In this document: one piece after another, positions 9,828 to 18,747 of the stretch
Layout of the letters: each line of letters opens with the position of its first letter
Position numbering within the stretch: the stretch's first letter is position 1
Assembly: GCF_000808575.1 (NCBI RefSeq)
Contig: NZ_JWLW01000066.1
Coordinates: 124,001-188,000 of the forward strand
DNA: 64,000 bases
Source of the DNA: Alteromonas marina
Lineage (GTDB): Bacteria; Pseudomonadota; Gammaproteobacteria; Enterobacterales; Alteromonadaceae
Reading direction: 5' to 3'
Translations under genes and position numbers: made by a program
Notes under the pieces: model-generated
Seen by the model: the letters and a program-made list of their open reading frames with translations, nothing else
What the model was told of the DNA's origin: nothing
The model's database searches: none

Positions 9828-10895
9828 CTAGTGTACAAACGGCTCTAGGCCTGACAAACGCATTTTAGGTTCAAATTCGGGAAGCTGGCGTGGCGCAATA
9901 CCTTTAACCGCGTTAGCAATATCGCGAATGTGCTCTGGGGTACTGCCACAACAGCCCCCTACAATGTTCACTAGCCCTGACTGCGCCCATTCTTTGATGT
10001 GCTCGGCCATTTCCGGCCCTTCCATATCGTATTCACCAAATTCGTTGGGTAAGCCAGCGTTAGGGTGTGCGGATATAAAGCACTCACTCACATTGGCTAC
10101 TTCATCGACGTATTGGCGCAAAAGATCCGGCCCAAGTGCGCAGTTTAAGCCGAAGGAAAACGGATTAATATGTCGCATTGAGTAGTAAAATGCTTCCGCG
10201 GTTTGCCCCGAAAGCGTACGCCCTGAAGCGTCGGTGATAGTGCCTGATACCATCACGGGCAAAGACTTACCGAGTTTTTCGAATACCGACTCTACAGCAA
10301 ACGCTGCTGCCTTGGCATTTAACGTATCGAAAATAGTTTCAAGCATGATTAGGTCAACGCCGCCTTCAATGAGGGCTTCGGTAGACTCACTATAGGCCTC
10401 TACTAATTCGTCAAACGTGACATTGCGCTTACCTGGGTCATTAACATCAGGTGAAATAGACGCCGTGCGGTTTGTTGGCCCTAATACGCCGGCAACAAAA
10501 CGGGGTTTATCAGGTGTTTTCGCTGTGAATTCGTCTGCTGCTTTACGCGCCAATTTAGCTGCAGCTAAATTAATATCACGGGATTGAGCCTGCATATCGT
10601 AATCGGCCATAGCGATAGTCGTAGCATTAAACGTATTCGTTTCAATAATGTCCGCACCAGCTTCAAAATAATCGCAATGGATTTGATAAATAATATCGGG
10701 CTGGGTTAGGACCAACAAATCATTGTTACCCTTAACATCGCAGTGCCAGTCGGCAAACTGCGTTCCGCGATAATCTTCTTCTTCTAACTTGTGGCGCTGG
10801 ATCATGGTGCCCATGGCACCGTCTAAAATAAGAATGCGTTTTTGAGCGGCTTCTGTAAGCGATGCCTGCGCGCTAGAAATTGGTCTTTGGCTCAC
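9828..10895 (-). CDS. metH: Methionine synthase N-terminal part (homocysteine S-methyltransferase module)
   Basis: A 355-residue protein equal in extent to the homocysteine-binding barrel of MetH. Zinc ligands are visible: C252 in GLNCALGP and C315/C316 in GGCCGS, matching C247/C310/C311 of E. coli. It ends [10 protein letters not shown] and stops at a UAG; in E. coli the chain continues from RLSGLEP into the folate domain. It begins at a GTG with AGAGG 7 nt upstream, three bases after the metA stop, so translation is probably coupled to metA. It could in principle act alone as a homocysteine methyltransferase, but the adjacency and fit to the second half argue for a split MetH. Confidence 0.92.
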   Translation of the reverse strand: MSQRPISSAQASLTEAAQKRILILDGAMGTMIQRHKLEEEDYRGTQFADWHCDVKGNNDLLVLTQPDIIYQIHCDYFEAGADIIETNTFNATTIAMADYDMQAQSRDINLAAAKLARKAADEFTAKTPDKPRFVAGVLGPTNRTASISPDVNDPGKRNVTFDELVEAYSESTEALIEGGVDLIMLETIFDTLNAKAAAFAVESVFEKLGKSLPVMVSGTITDASGRTLSGQTAEAFYYSMRHINPFSFGLNCALGPDLLRQYVDEVANVSECFISAHPNAGLPNEFGEYDMEGPEMAEHIKEWAQSGLVNIVGGCCGSTPEHIRDIANAVKGIAPRQLPEFEPKMRLSGLEPFVH

Positions 10896-10898
10896 GTG

Positions 10899-11837
10899 CT
10901 ACCTCTTTGGCTGTGACTTTTCAGCAAGCTGACTTAAATCGTAAGGCGTGGTCTGATAGACATAATAATTCAGCCAGTTCGTAAACAATAGGCTGCCGTG
11001 CGAGCGCCACTGTACTATAGGAGACTTGGCTGGATCATCCCCTTCAAAATAGTTTTTCGGCATTGCCGGCGTTTGTCCCGCCGCAATATCGCGTAAATAT
11101 TCGTCTTTGAGCGTATCTGGATCGTATTCTGGATGGCCTGTTACAAACACCATTCGCTTGTCTTCTGACGCCACAATATACGCACCCACATCGTCAGATT
11201 CTGCCACAACACTGAGCCCATCAACACTGTTATATAGCGAGGTATTGATGTGCCCATATCGAGAGTGCGGAGCGTAAAACGTGGGGTCAAAACCTCTCAA
11301 TAGTTCATTGTGAGGATCGTTCACTTTATGCTTAAAAACACCGGAAAATTTTTCGTTTCTGATCTCTCGGGTTATACCATAGAAGTGATACATAGCCGCA
11401 TGGGCAGCCCAACATAAATACAGAGTAGAGTTAACGTGTCGCTGCGCCCATTCCAGTATGGTGGTCATAGTGTCCCAGTACTTCACCTCTTCATAATCGA
11501 TAAGCGCAAGAGGCGCACCGGTTACTATAAGCCCATCGTATTTTTTGTTCGCGACCGCTGAAAAGTCGTGATAGAAGGCATCCATGTGTGACTGTGGAGT
11601 ATTTTTGGGTGCTTGATTATCAATTCTAATCAAGTCTACGTTTATTTGTAGCGGCGTATTCGATAACAGGCGAAGTAACTGTACTTCTGTTTCTATCTTG
11701 TTCGGCATTAAATTAAGAATGCCGACTTCAAGAGGACGAATATCCTGATTGGCAGCCCTGTCCATGTCCATGGTAAAAATGTTTTCACCTAGTAGTACAT
11801 TCTGCGCGGGTAACTGCTCAGGAATACGAATTGGCAT
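10899..11837 (-). CDS. metA: Homoserine O-acyltransferase (MetA)
   Basis: A 312-residue enzyme of the MetA family, which acylates homoserine (succinyl- or acetyl-CoA) in the first committed step of methionine synthesis. Catalytic residues are at the E. coli numbers: C142 in YLCWAAHAAMYHFYGI, H235 and E237 in VTGHPEYD. LNLMPNKIETEVQLLRLLSNTP is family typical. Succinyl versus acetyl specificity is set by a single active-site position and I do not assign it. GGAG sits 7 nt before the ATG. First gene of the metA-metH(N)-metH(C) unit, with a met-box array just upstream, so repression by MetJ-SAM is expected. Confidence 0.95.
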   Translation of the reverse strand: MPIRIPEQLPAQNVLLGENIFTMDMDRAANQDIRPLEVGILNLMPNKIETEVQLLRLLSNTPLQINVDLIRIDNQAPKNTPQSHMDAFYHDFSAVANKKYDGLIVTGAPLALIDYEEVKYWDTMTTILEWAQRHVNSTLYLCWAAHAAMYHFYGITREIRNEKFSGVFKHKVNDPHNELLRGFDPTFYAPHSRYGHINTSLYNSVDGLSVVAESDDVGAYIVASEDKRMVFVTGHPEYDPDTLKDEYLRDIAAGQTPAMPKNYFEGDDPAKSPIVQWRSHGSLLFTNWLNYYVYQTTPYDLSQLAEKSQPKR

Positions 11838-11891
11838 AGAGGACTCCAGTGATAAATTCCAATATCTGTATTGTGTCTATAACTGGCGATA

Positions 11892-11926
11892 TGTCAACAT
11901 CTTTACGTCTAGACGTCTAAACGTTT
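11892..11926 (-). promoter_or_regulatory. met-box array (MetJ operator) over the metA promoter
   Basis: Consecutive 8-bp units matching the met box AGACGTCT: TTACGTCT (11903-11910, 6 of 8), AGACGTCT (11911-11918, 8 of 8) and AAACGTTT (11919-11926, 6 of 8), with a weaker CAACATCT at 11895-11902 (5 of 8). A minus-strand TTGACA (-35 type) at 11892-11897 abuts and partly overlaps the array, about 55 bp before the metA ATG. MetJ dimers bind tandem met boxes cooperatively with S-adenosylmethionine, so this arrangement should repress the metA-metH operon. The metJ gene itself is not in the window. Confidence 0.85.
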
Positions 11927-11947
11927 TTTCATCTGGTGGGAAAAATG

Positions 11948-12382
11948 TTAGCTATTTTGCTTATGCACCATCACTAACATTTCAGCTTCAGCACGAGGAA
12001 TGTCACAGGCTTCAATAATTTCGTCAATACTGGCGCCTTGCTTAACTAAGTCTGCAGCACGCTGATATAAACGCAATGAAGGGTCTTGTAGCTTGAGCTC
12101 ACGAAGCTGATTTTCTATATCAGTTTGCTTTTCGTCTAGCTCTTGAAGATGGCGGGTGATGACCAATGCGCGTGCTTGTGCCTCGTTCTGTTGGTTGTTC
12201 GCATTTTTAGCGAGCGCTTCAGCACGGGCAATAGCCTCTGCGTTAGCATGTTCGCTTTCGCTTAATGCAGAACGCAACTTGTTTATGTGCGAATACAGCA
12301 CACCCATCGTGGCGACGAGTATAACTACGAGAATACACAGTATGAGTTCTAGTAAGGTAGGTGCAGCAAGCTGCCAATCCAT
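11948..12382 (-). CDS. DUF2802 family membrane-anchored coiled-coil protein
   Basis: A 144-residue protein with one N-terminal transmembrane helix (about residues 10-30, LELILCILVVILVATMGVLY), a long charged coiled coil rich in Ala, Glu and Gln (about 35-100) and a small C-terminal helix-turn-helix-like tail (VKQGASIDEIIEACDIPRAEAEMLV). It matches the DUF2802 type often found at the end of che operons of polar flagellates. Function is unknown to me. It is the last gene of the flagellar/chemotaxis block, 59 bp after cheW. Confidence 0.8.
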   Translation of the reverse strand: MDWQLAAPTLLELILCILVVILVATMGVLYSHINKLRSALSESEHANAEAIARAEALAKNANNQQNEAQARALVITRHLQELDEKQTDIENQLRELKLQDPSLRLYQRAADLVKQGASIDEIIEACDIPRAEAEMLVMVHKQNS

Positions 12383-12441
12383 GGACGTAACCCTTGGGAA
12401 AGTGTTGGCGGTATAGACAACCGATACCGCCTATTCATTAT

Positions 12442-12933
12442 CTATATATTACTAAGCTCATCCCACTCTTCGTCGCTTAGCAATTTATTGAGGTCGACTA
12501 GGATAAGCAGTTCGCCATCGCGGTTGCTAACGCCTTGAATAAACTTGGCACTTTCTTCAGTACCAACGTTAGGCGCACTATCAATTTCTGAAGATTTCAG
12601 ATACACCACTTCGGCTACACTATCCACCAAAATACCGACAACCTGTTCGTCGGACTCAATGATCACTATACGTGTATTGTCCGTGATTTCCGTCGGAGGT
12701 AGTCCAAAACGAGCACGGGTATCGATGACAGTCACCACGTTGCCACGCAAATTTATAATACCAAGCACATAGTCTGGTGCACCGGGTACAGGGGCTATTT
12801 CGGTATAACGCAAGACTTCTTGTACTTGCATTACGTTAATACCGTAAGTTTCTTCACCTAAGCGATACGTCACCCATTGAAGGACTTCGTCGTTGCTGTC
12901 GGTAGCATTATTATTCATTCTTTCGTCGCTCAT
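12442..12933 (-). CDS. cheW: Chemotaxis coupling protein CheW
   Basis: A 163-residue single CheW domain (EVLQWVTYRLGEETYGINVMQVQEVLRY ... GIINLRGNVVTVIDTRARFGLP). CheW bridges chemoreceptors and the CheA kinase in cytoplasmic arrays. An upstream in-frame TTG would add five residues, but the ATG at 12933 has GGGAG about 8 nt upstream and is preferred. It ends the che gene string, following parP by 17 bp. Normal length and motifs; nothing odd. Confidence 0.95.
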   Translation of the reverse strand: MSDERMNNNATDSNDEVLQWVTYRLGEETYGINVMQVQEVLRYTEIAPVPGAPDYVLGIINLRGNVVTVIDTRARFGLPPTEITDNTRIVIIESDEQVVGILVDSVAEVVYLKSSEIDSAPNVGTEESAKFIQGVSNRDGELLILVDLNKLLSDEEWDELSNI

Positions 12934-12950
12934 GAACCTGGCTCCCAATA

Positions 12951-13757
12951 CTATGGCGTCTGGTCGTTACTGCCTAAGCCTTTGTTAAGCATAGATATTA
13001 ATTCTTCAACGTCAATTAACGCGCACATTTTTTCTTTAACCATCCCTGCTAACCAGGGACGCTTACCTGTGGACTCGCGCCATTTAACATCATCGGTAGT
13101 CAAATTGACTGTATTTACAAGCTTTTCGCTTGCTAATCCCCACGCACTCTCTCCTAACATTATAAGATATCGGTAGTTAAGTGATTGTGCGAGGTTTTCG
13201 TCATATTTTTCCGGCATTACCCATTTTGCAGAGTCAACAACACTTAGTTTAGACTCTCTGTGCAACATTACACCCATAAACCAGTCAGGTTTTCCAAATA
13301 AAGGGCCTATTTTTTCAATTTGGTGTATACCACCTAGCGATGTTAATGGCACCGCTAGTGTTAATCCCGCCACCTCAAAGAATAGCGCCTGAAAGCGAAA
13401 GCCGAGAGTATCCTTTAGTGGAACTTTTGATATTGGACTTCGACCTAATACCTCGTCTTGTTCTTGCGCTGCTGAAGTTTCAGCGTAAAACTGTTGCTGT
13501 TTACCATCAACCGTCTCGACTTTTTGCGTTTCAATTAACGATGTAACCTTTTCCGCTATCGCCTCCTGCTCACTCGTTGGAGGCTCACTTTTTTCAACGG
13601 TTGAAACAAGCGCTGATTCAGCCATCTGCTGAGAAGCCTGCTCAAGCAATTTTGCCGTGCGCGCAGTCACATCTTCAGGTGTTTCTGGCTCTTTAAGAAG
13701 GCTATCTAAGTATGCCTCCATTACTTCTTCACGGGCAAATGGCGATTGCTTGCTCAT
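12951..13757 (-). CDS. parP: ParP-type chemotaxis array protein (CheW-like AIF domain)
   Basis: A 268-residue protein with an N-terminal acidic, low-complexity half (to about 115) and a C-terminal CheW-like domain (FQALFFEVAGLTLAVPLTSLGGIHQIEKIGPLFGKPDWFMGVM). Its place between a ParA-like gene and cheW matches Vibrio ParP, which joins polar arrays, binds the CheA linker and tethers arrays to ParC. That identity rests on synteny plus the CheW-like fold; a second CheW paralogue is the alternative. ATG start 7 bp after the ParC stop, so translation is probably coupled. Confidence 0.82.
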   Translation of the reverse strand: MSKQSPFAREEVMEAYLDSLLKEPETPEDVTARTAKLLEQASQQMAESALVSTVEKSEPPTSEQEAIAEKVTSLIETQKVETVDGKQQQFYAETSAAQEQDEVLGRSPISKVPLKDTLGFRFQALFFEVAGLTLAVPLTSLGGIHQIEKIGPLFGKPDWFMGVMLHRESKLSVVDSAKWVMPEKYDENLAQSLNYRYLIMLGESAWGLASEKLVNTVNLTTDDVKWRESTGKRPWLAGMVKEKMCALIDVEELISMLNKGLGSNDQTP

Positions 13758-13764
13758 GCTTTTG

Positions 13765-14529
13765 TTATTTCTCCAATACGGCTAACAGTTTCTTGTAGGC
13801 ATTTACACCTCTCGTCTTTGGATACGCAGCAGAGATCGGAAGCTGTACCAAACTTGCATCTCTAAAGTGCGTATCAACCGGAATCACACCTTCCCAGACG
13901 CGCTCCCCGTAATCGCTCATTAATCGTTTTCTTGACGCCAACGCGGCGTTTGTACGCTTATCAAACATAGTTGGAATAATCAGGGTGTCAAAGGACTTAT
14001 TTAACGAACGCCCCATGATTTCCATAGTACGGATCATCCTATCCAAACCTTTAAGTGCTAAATACTCTGTCTGAGTCGGCACAATCACTTTATCGCATGC
14101 CGCTAGTGCATTTACCATCAGCACCCCTAAAACCGGAGGACAGTCGATAATAGCAACGTCGAATTCACCGGATATTGTAGCGAGTGCTTTTTTCAACACT
14201 AAGCCCATACCCTGTTCGCTTCCCATGGTTCTGTCTAGCGTCGCTAGAGCCATAGTCGCTGGTAGCACATACAAATTATCAAGCTTTGTAGGGCAAAGAC
14301 AATCCATTACGTTATCGGCAGAAATCTCATTAGACTTAATAAAAATGTCGTAAACTGAATGACTTGTCGCCTCAGCATCAATACCAAAGTAATAGCTCAG
14401 CGATGCGTGTGGATCAGTATCAATCATAAGCACTCGCTTGCCCTTTTGAGCCAGCAAGCCGCCAAGGCTGACGGTTGTAGTGGTCTTACCTACCCCGCCT
14501 TTTTGATTTGCTACCGTCCACACTTTCAT
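13765..14529 (-). CDS. parC: ParA-like ATPase ParC (polar positioning of chemotaxis arrays)
   Basis: A 254-residue deviant-Walker ATPase: MKVWTVANQKGGVGKTTTTVSLGGLLAQKGKRVLMIDTDP (Walker A at residues 10-16 with the signature lysine) and VAIIDCPPVLG. ParA family members form nucleotide-dependent dimers and gradients. Inside a che operon between cheB and parP it corresponds to Vibrio ParC, which places chemotaxis arrays at the cell pole. An upstream in-frame TTG would add eight residues; the ATG at 14529 is preferred because relatives begin M-x-VW-x-VANQKGG. It is not a plasmid partition gene: no parB or parS is seen. Confidence 0.87.
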   Translation of the reverse strand: MKVWTVANQKGGVGKTTTTVSLGGLLAQKGKRVLMIDTDPHASLSYYFGIDAEATSHSVYDIFIKSNEISADNVMDCLCPTKLDNLYVLPATMALATLDRTMGSEQGMGLVLKKALATISGEFDVAIIDCPPVLGVLMVNALAACDKVIVPTQTEYLALKGLDRMIRTMEIMGRSLNKSFDTLIIPTMFDKRTNAALASRKRLMSDYGERVWEGVIPVDTHFRDASLVQLPISAAYPKTRGVNAYKKLLAVLEK

Positions 14530-14557
14530 AATTGCTGTTCCATTACTATTCAAACTG

Positions 14558-15688
14558 CTATCGCATTTCGGTTTGAACGCAACTGCTCATATCATCGATA
14601 CTAATATTCTTACTCGATATGTTGGCCGCGGCGACAGCTTGAGGCATACCGTAAACTACACAGGAGTCTTGGTCTTGCGCCCAAATAGTCGCACCTTTAT
14701 CTTTAAGTAGTCGACAGCCTTCCCTACCGTCAGCACCCATACCCGTTAGTATGACTCCTAATACATCTCCACCATAGGCTCTAGCTAACGAGCTAAACGT
14801 AAGGTCTACACTTGGCTTGTAGTTCACTTTATCTGCCTGGCTTGCATCTACAATCGATATCCGCTTGTTGCTTCCGATAGACTCAATAAGCATTTGCTTG
14901 CCCCCGGGTGCGAGGTAAGCATGTCCAGGCTTCAAAATATCGCCTTGCTCAGCTTCCTTTACAGCAATCTTGCAATTACTGTCTAAGCGCTGTGCAAATG
15001 CGGTAGTGAAGGTTCCCGGCATGTGTTGTACAAGTAAAATGGGGTACGGGAAGTCTCCGGGTAGCGGAGAAAGCACTTTTTGAAGTGCTACAGGCCCACC
15101 TGTTGATGCCCCTATTGCCAAACATTTATACTGCTTCCCTGTTGGTCTTACAGACGAAACGGTAGGCTGCTTGGCCGCGTCTTTATGACCAGAAAGTAAA
15201 CCCGACGTTTTGAAAAACGCTTGTTTAGGCGCGTTATCAGGAAGTTTTCTGGACTCAATATTGCGAAAGGATGGGCGCTTCAAACCCAGTCCTCTTCGCG
15301 CTATCAACCTGACTTTAGTACAAAGTAGCCGCGAAGCATCTTTTCTGTCTTGAGCGATGTCTTCGAATTTTTTGGGTAAAAAATCTAGCGCGCCCGCTTC
15401 TAACGCGTCAAGCGTCGCTTGGGCGCCGTGATGCGTTAATGAAGAGAACATTAAAATAGGCGTAGGACGTTTATCCATAATAACCTTCACAGCCGAAATA
15501 CCATCCATAACTGGCATTTCAACGTCCATGGTTATTACATCGGGTTTAAGCGCCTCGGCTTTGTCGAGTGCATCACGCCCGTTTCTCGCTTCCCCGACAA
15601 CTTCAAGTTCTCTATCACCATCGAGTATTTCTCTTACTCGACGGCGATAAAAGGTCGAGTCGTCCACGACTAGGACTTTAAAGACCAT
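14558..15688 (-). CDS. cheB: Chemotaxis protein-glutamate methylesterase CheB
   Basis: A 376-residue two-domain enzyme. The receiver domain (1-125) has D9/D10 and phosphoacceptor D55 in TMDVEMPVMDG. After a linker of about 60 residues comes the methylesterase domain with the catalytic triad S195 (AIGASTGGP), H222 (VQHMPG) and D320 (TGMGADG). It removes methyl groups from, and deamidates, chemoreceptors for adaptation. No cheR is adjacent; the methyltransferase must be elsewhere. It lies 28 bp after cheA on the same strand. Confidence 0.97.
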   Translation of the reverse strand: MVFKVLVVDDSTFYRRRVREILDGDRELEVVGEARNGRDALDKAEALKPDVITMDVEMPVMDGISAVKVIMDKRPTPILMFSSLTHHGAQATLDALEAGALDFLPKKFEDIAQDRKDASRLLCTKVRLIARRGLGLKRPSFRNIESRKLPDNAPKQAFFKTSGLLSGHKDAAKQPTVSSVRPTGKQYKCLAIGASTGGPVALQKVLSPLPGDFPYPILLVQHMPGTFTTAFAQRLDSNCKIAVKEAEQGDILKPGHAYLAPGGKQMLIESIGSNKRISIVDASQADKVNYKPSVDLTFSSLARAYGGDVLGVILTGMGADGREGCRLLKDKGATIWAQDQDSCVVYGMPQAVAAANISSKNISIDDMSSCVQTEMR

Positions 15689-15716
15689 GGATTATCATTC
15701 CTGTTAATTCATCGCC

Positions 15717-17945
15717 TTACTTGATGGGTTTACGCGCGTACCGTTTTAGCAGGCTCGGAATATCTAAAATTAGTGCAATTCCACCGTCTGACGTAATTGT
15801 AGCTCCCGCCATACCAGGCGTTCCTTGCAACAATGCATCCAACGGTTTGATAACCACTTCTTCCTGGCCTATCAGCGCGTCTACGACAAACCCGACTTGC
15901 TGTGTACCAATTTGTACTACAACAACATGCCCCTTTTCTTTATCGATATTTTTGGGGCCTCGGATTAGCCATTCGCCAAGGAAAAACAAAGGAATTGCTT
16001 TTGAACGAACTATCATTGTTAATTGGCCATCGACCGTATTGGTCTTCTTGATGTCCATATTTATTATTTCGTTCACCGCACCTAATGGTAACGCAAAGGT
16101 CTGTTTTCCTACAACAATCATTAATGTGGGTAGAATGGCTAGCGTTAGCGGAACTTTAATATCCAGTCGCGTGCCTTTTCCTAGCTGCGAATCGATATTA
16201 ACCGTACCGTTAAGCTGGTTAATTTTGGTCTTAACCACGTCCATACCCACACCACGACCAGAAATATCACTAATTTCAGTTTTAGTGGAAAAGCCTGGTG
16301 CAAATATAAGATTGAACGCTTCAACATCTGACATTCGTGCTGCAGCATCCGCGTCTAGTACACCACGACTAATAGCGATCTCTTTTAGCTTCTCGGCATC
16401 CATTCCCTTACCATCATCTTCGATAGTAAGAAGAATGTGGTCGCCTTCTTGAGATGCCGATAGCTGAACCGTACCCATGCGCGGTTTACCCGCTGCAGCG
16501 CGGTCATCCGGCATCTCAATACCATGGTCGACGGAGTTTCTCACCAAATGCACTAGGGGATCGGCCAGAGCTTCAACCAAGTTTTTATCTAAATCGGTTT
16601 CTTCACCGACCAGCTCTAAGGTAATTTCTTTCTTTAAGCTTCTTGCGAGGTCTCGAACAACACGAGGGAAGCGACCAAACACCTTCTTGATAGGCTGCAT
16701 GCGGGTTTTCATTACCGCACCTTGCAAGTCACCCGTTACCACATCTAAGTTGGCGATAGCTTTTGACATGCTCTCGTCGTTGCTATTGATACCTAAGCTA
16801 ATGAGTCTATTTCTAACCAAAACTAGCTCACCGACCATATTCATTATTTGGTCTAGGCGCTTAGTATCTACACGTACAGTGGTCTCTGCAGGAGGTGCTG
16901 CTGGGCTCGCTTTCTTATCATCTTTTTTAGGTGCTGCTTTGGGCGCAGCAGTAGCGCTTGTTTTGGCTGGCGCTGGTGTCGCTTTAGGCGCGGCTGGCGC
17001 AGCTTGTTTTGCTTTCTGAACAGCTTCTGTTGCTGCTTTATCTACAAGAGGCTCTGGCGACGTTGTCGCCGCGCCCTGCTTAGTCGGCCCCTGGCCAGAA
17101 CCATGTAACTGATCAAGTAGCGCTTCGAATTCATCGTCGGTAATTTCTTCGTCACCTGCGCTGGTTGCTGATGAAGATGGCGTTGCAGATGCTGGAGCTG
17201 GCGCAGCCGCCGCTTTTTCTTCACCGCCAAATTTACCTTTTCCGTGAAGGTCGTCTAACAGTGCTTCGAACTCTTCGTCGGTAATATCATCGCTATCAGA
17301 ACTCGCCGCCGGCACTGGTGACTTAGCAGGTTCGCTTTTTGCTGGTGCTGACTGCCCTGGCGCACCAGAGCCATGAAGTTCATCGAGAAGTGCCTCAAAC
17401 TCATCTTCAGTTATTTCGTCAATACCACCGCTACTGTCACCCACGTCCGTCGTTGAAGGCGCAGGCTCTTCTATAACTAACTCGGGCTCTTCAGCAACCA
17501 CCTCTGGCTCGGCAGCGGGCGTACTGGCGTTCTCGAATATGTTTTCATCTGGAGATTCTGGGCGGCTTAATTTGTGTAAAACGTCCACTAGATGCGCATC
17601 TGCAGGCTCCAATGGATCGCGCGCTTTTACGCGCTCGAACATTTCAACGACCACATCCGTGGCCTGCAAAATAATATCCATTAATTCAGGTGTTAGCGTT
17701 CTTTGGCCATTGCGCATTACGTCAAAAACGTTTTCGGCACCGTGACAAATTTCAACTAACTCAGTAAGAGAAAGGAAGCCCGCTCCGCCTTTTACTGTGT
17801 GATAGCCACGGAAAATTGCATTTAATAAATCCGCGTCTTCAGGATTGTTCTCAAGATCAACGAGCTGTTCTTGTAATTGTTCAAGTATCTCTCCGGCCTC
17901 AACCAAAAAGTCCTGTAATATATCCTCGTCAACATCAAACGACAT
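15717..17945 (-). CDS. cheA: Chemotaxis histidine kinase CheA with triplicated linker motif
   Basis: A 742-residue kinase: Hpt domain (1-125) with phosphorylated H49 in YHTVKGGAGF; long acidic/Ala-Pro linker (130-355); dimerisation domain (from TTVRVDTKRLDQIMNMVGELV); ATPase domain with N box LVRNSVDHGIE, G1 DDGKGMD and G2 SGRGVGMDVV; C-terminal CheW-like domain. It phosphorylates CheY and CheB in response to receptors. The linker carries three near-identical copies of the motif ITxDEFEALLDxLHG (about residues 177, 221 and 268 onward). The P2 CheY-binding domain of enteric CheA is not evident. The motif position corresponds to the Vibrio region that interacts with ParP, whose gene lies downstream. 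Confidence 0.96.
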   Translation of the reverse strand: MSFDVDEDILQDFLVEAGEILEQLQEQLVDLENNPEDADLLNAIFRGYHTVKGGAGFLSLTELVEICHGAENVFDVMRNGQRTLTPELMDIILQATDVVVEMFERVKARDPLEPADAHLVDVLHKLSRPESPDENIFENASTPAAEPEVVAEEPELVIEEPAPSTTDVGDSSGGIDEITEDEFEALLDELHGSGAPGQSAPAKSEPAKSPVPAASSDSDDITDEEFEALLDDLHGKGKFGGEEKAAAAPAPASATPSSSATSAGDEEITDDEFEALLDQLHGSGQGPTKQGAATTSPEPLVDKAATEAVQKAKQAAPAAPKATPAPAKTSATAAPKAAPKKDDKKASPAAPPAETTVRVDTKRLDQIMNMVGELVLVRNRLISLGINSNDESMSKAIANLDVVTGDLQGAVMKTRMQPIKKVFGRFPRVVRDLARSLKKEITLELVGEETDLDKNLVEALADPLVHLVRNSVDHGIEMPDDRAAAGKPRMGTVQLSASQEGDHILLTIEDDGKGMDAEKLKEIAISRGVLDADAAARMSDVEAFNLIFAPGFSTKTEISDISGRGVGMDVVKTKINQLNGTVNIDSQLGKGTRLDIKVPLTLAILPTLMIVVGKQTFALPLGAVNEIINMDIKKTNTVDGQLTMIVRSKAIPLFFLGEWLIRGPKNIDKEKGHVVVVQIGTQQVGFVVDALIGQEEVVIKPLDALLQGTPGMAGATITSDGGIALILDIPSLLKRYARKPIK

Positions 17946-17957
17946 GCGCCCGCTCCC

Positions 17958-18713
17958 CTAAAAACCTAAGCTAGACAGAAGATCATCTACATCATCTTGA
18001 CCTGAAACGACATCGTCCCGTTGATCAGCATCAATGATTGGGCCTTCCGCCTCTACACCATCAACCTTATCGGCCTTAACGCTAGATGGTTTAGTGTGTT
18101 CTGTACCGTCGCGTTCCCCAAACATGGTAAGCATGTTTACAAGACTATCTTCTACCTCTTTTACAAGGTCGATAACGCGACGAATAACCTGCCCTGTTAA
18201 GTCTTGATAGCCCTGTGCCATCAAAACTTCGGTAAGCAATTGTGTAAGTTTAGCTGACTGAGCCGAACCTTCTTCCAATAATTCGTCTAAGTCTGCGCAT
18301 AAAGCCTTAAATTCACCAAGTTCGATTTGGCGATTCATAAGCTTCTTCCACTCTGGCATGACCTTTTCGATCCGCTCCGACAGCATTTCTGCTATCGGCA
18401 TGCTCGCCTCAACGGCATCCATAGTAGTATTAGCAGCTTTTTCAGTTTCTTCAATTACGTAGGTAAGGCGGGACTGCGCATCAGGAATGTCATCTGTAGC
18501 TAAATTTTTGATGCGGTCGTCTATTTGAAAGTTATTCAACGCGTCGTGGAGTTGACGCGTCAATTTACCTACTTCAGCAAACAACTCAACGTTTTCTTTC
18601 ATTGAGACGGCTTCAAGTAGTGCGCTAGCTGAAGTCTTATCGCCTTCTTCAAGAAAGGCGACAAGTTGTTTTGCTTCCTCTAACGATATTGGAACGTTTA
18701 CATTCGTTGTCAT
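17958..18713 (-). CDS. cheZ: CheY-phosphate phosphatase CheZ
   Basis: A 251-residue helical protein. The catalytic segment LMAQGYQDLTGQVIRRVIDLV carries the Asp/Gln pair that dephosphorylates CheY-P, and the C-terminal DDVDDLLSSLGF is the CheY-binding peptide. The protein is longer than its E. coli counterpart because of an acidic stretch before the tail. It lies between cheY and cheA, 12 bp before the latter, in the standard gammaproteobacterial order. Confidence 0.95.
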   Translation of the reverse strand: MTTNVNVPISLEEAKQLVAFLEEGDKTSASALLEAVSMKENVELFAEVGKLTRQLHDALNNFQIDDRIKNLATDDIPDAQSRLTYVIEETEKAANTTMDAVEASMPIAEMLSERIEKVMPEWKKLMNRQIELGEFKALCADLDELLEEGSAQSAKLTQLLTEVLMAQGYQDLTGQVIRRVIDLVKEVEDSLVNMLTMFGERDGTEHTKPSSVKADKVDGVEAEGPIIDADQRDDVVSGQDDVDDLLSSLGF

Positions 18714-18747
18714 CCAGTAAACCTCATTTATCTGGTGAGCGTCTGGA

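Noticed and set aside
13765..14529. ParA-like gene as evidence of a plasmid or integrated element
   Set aside because: It is embedded in the che operon between cheB and parP, with no parB or parS-like sites; it fits chromosomal ParC.
15721..16452. Plus-strand ORF of 243 codons opposite cheA
   Set aside because: Long but antisense to the conserved kinase and CheW-like domains of cheA; composition (Ser/Ile/Thr rich) reflects the complement of cheA codons. The same holds for 16477-17019.
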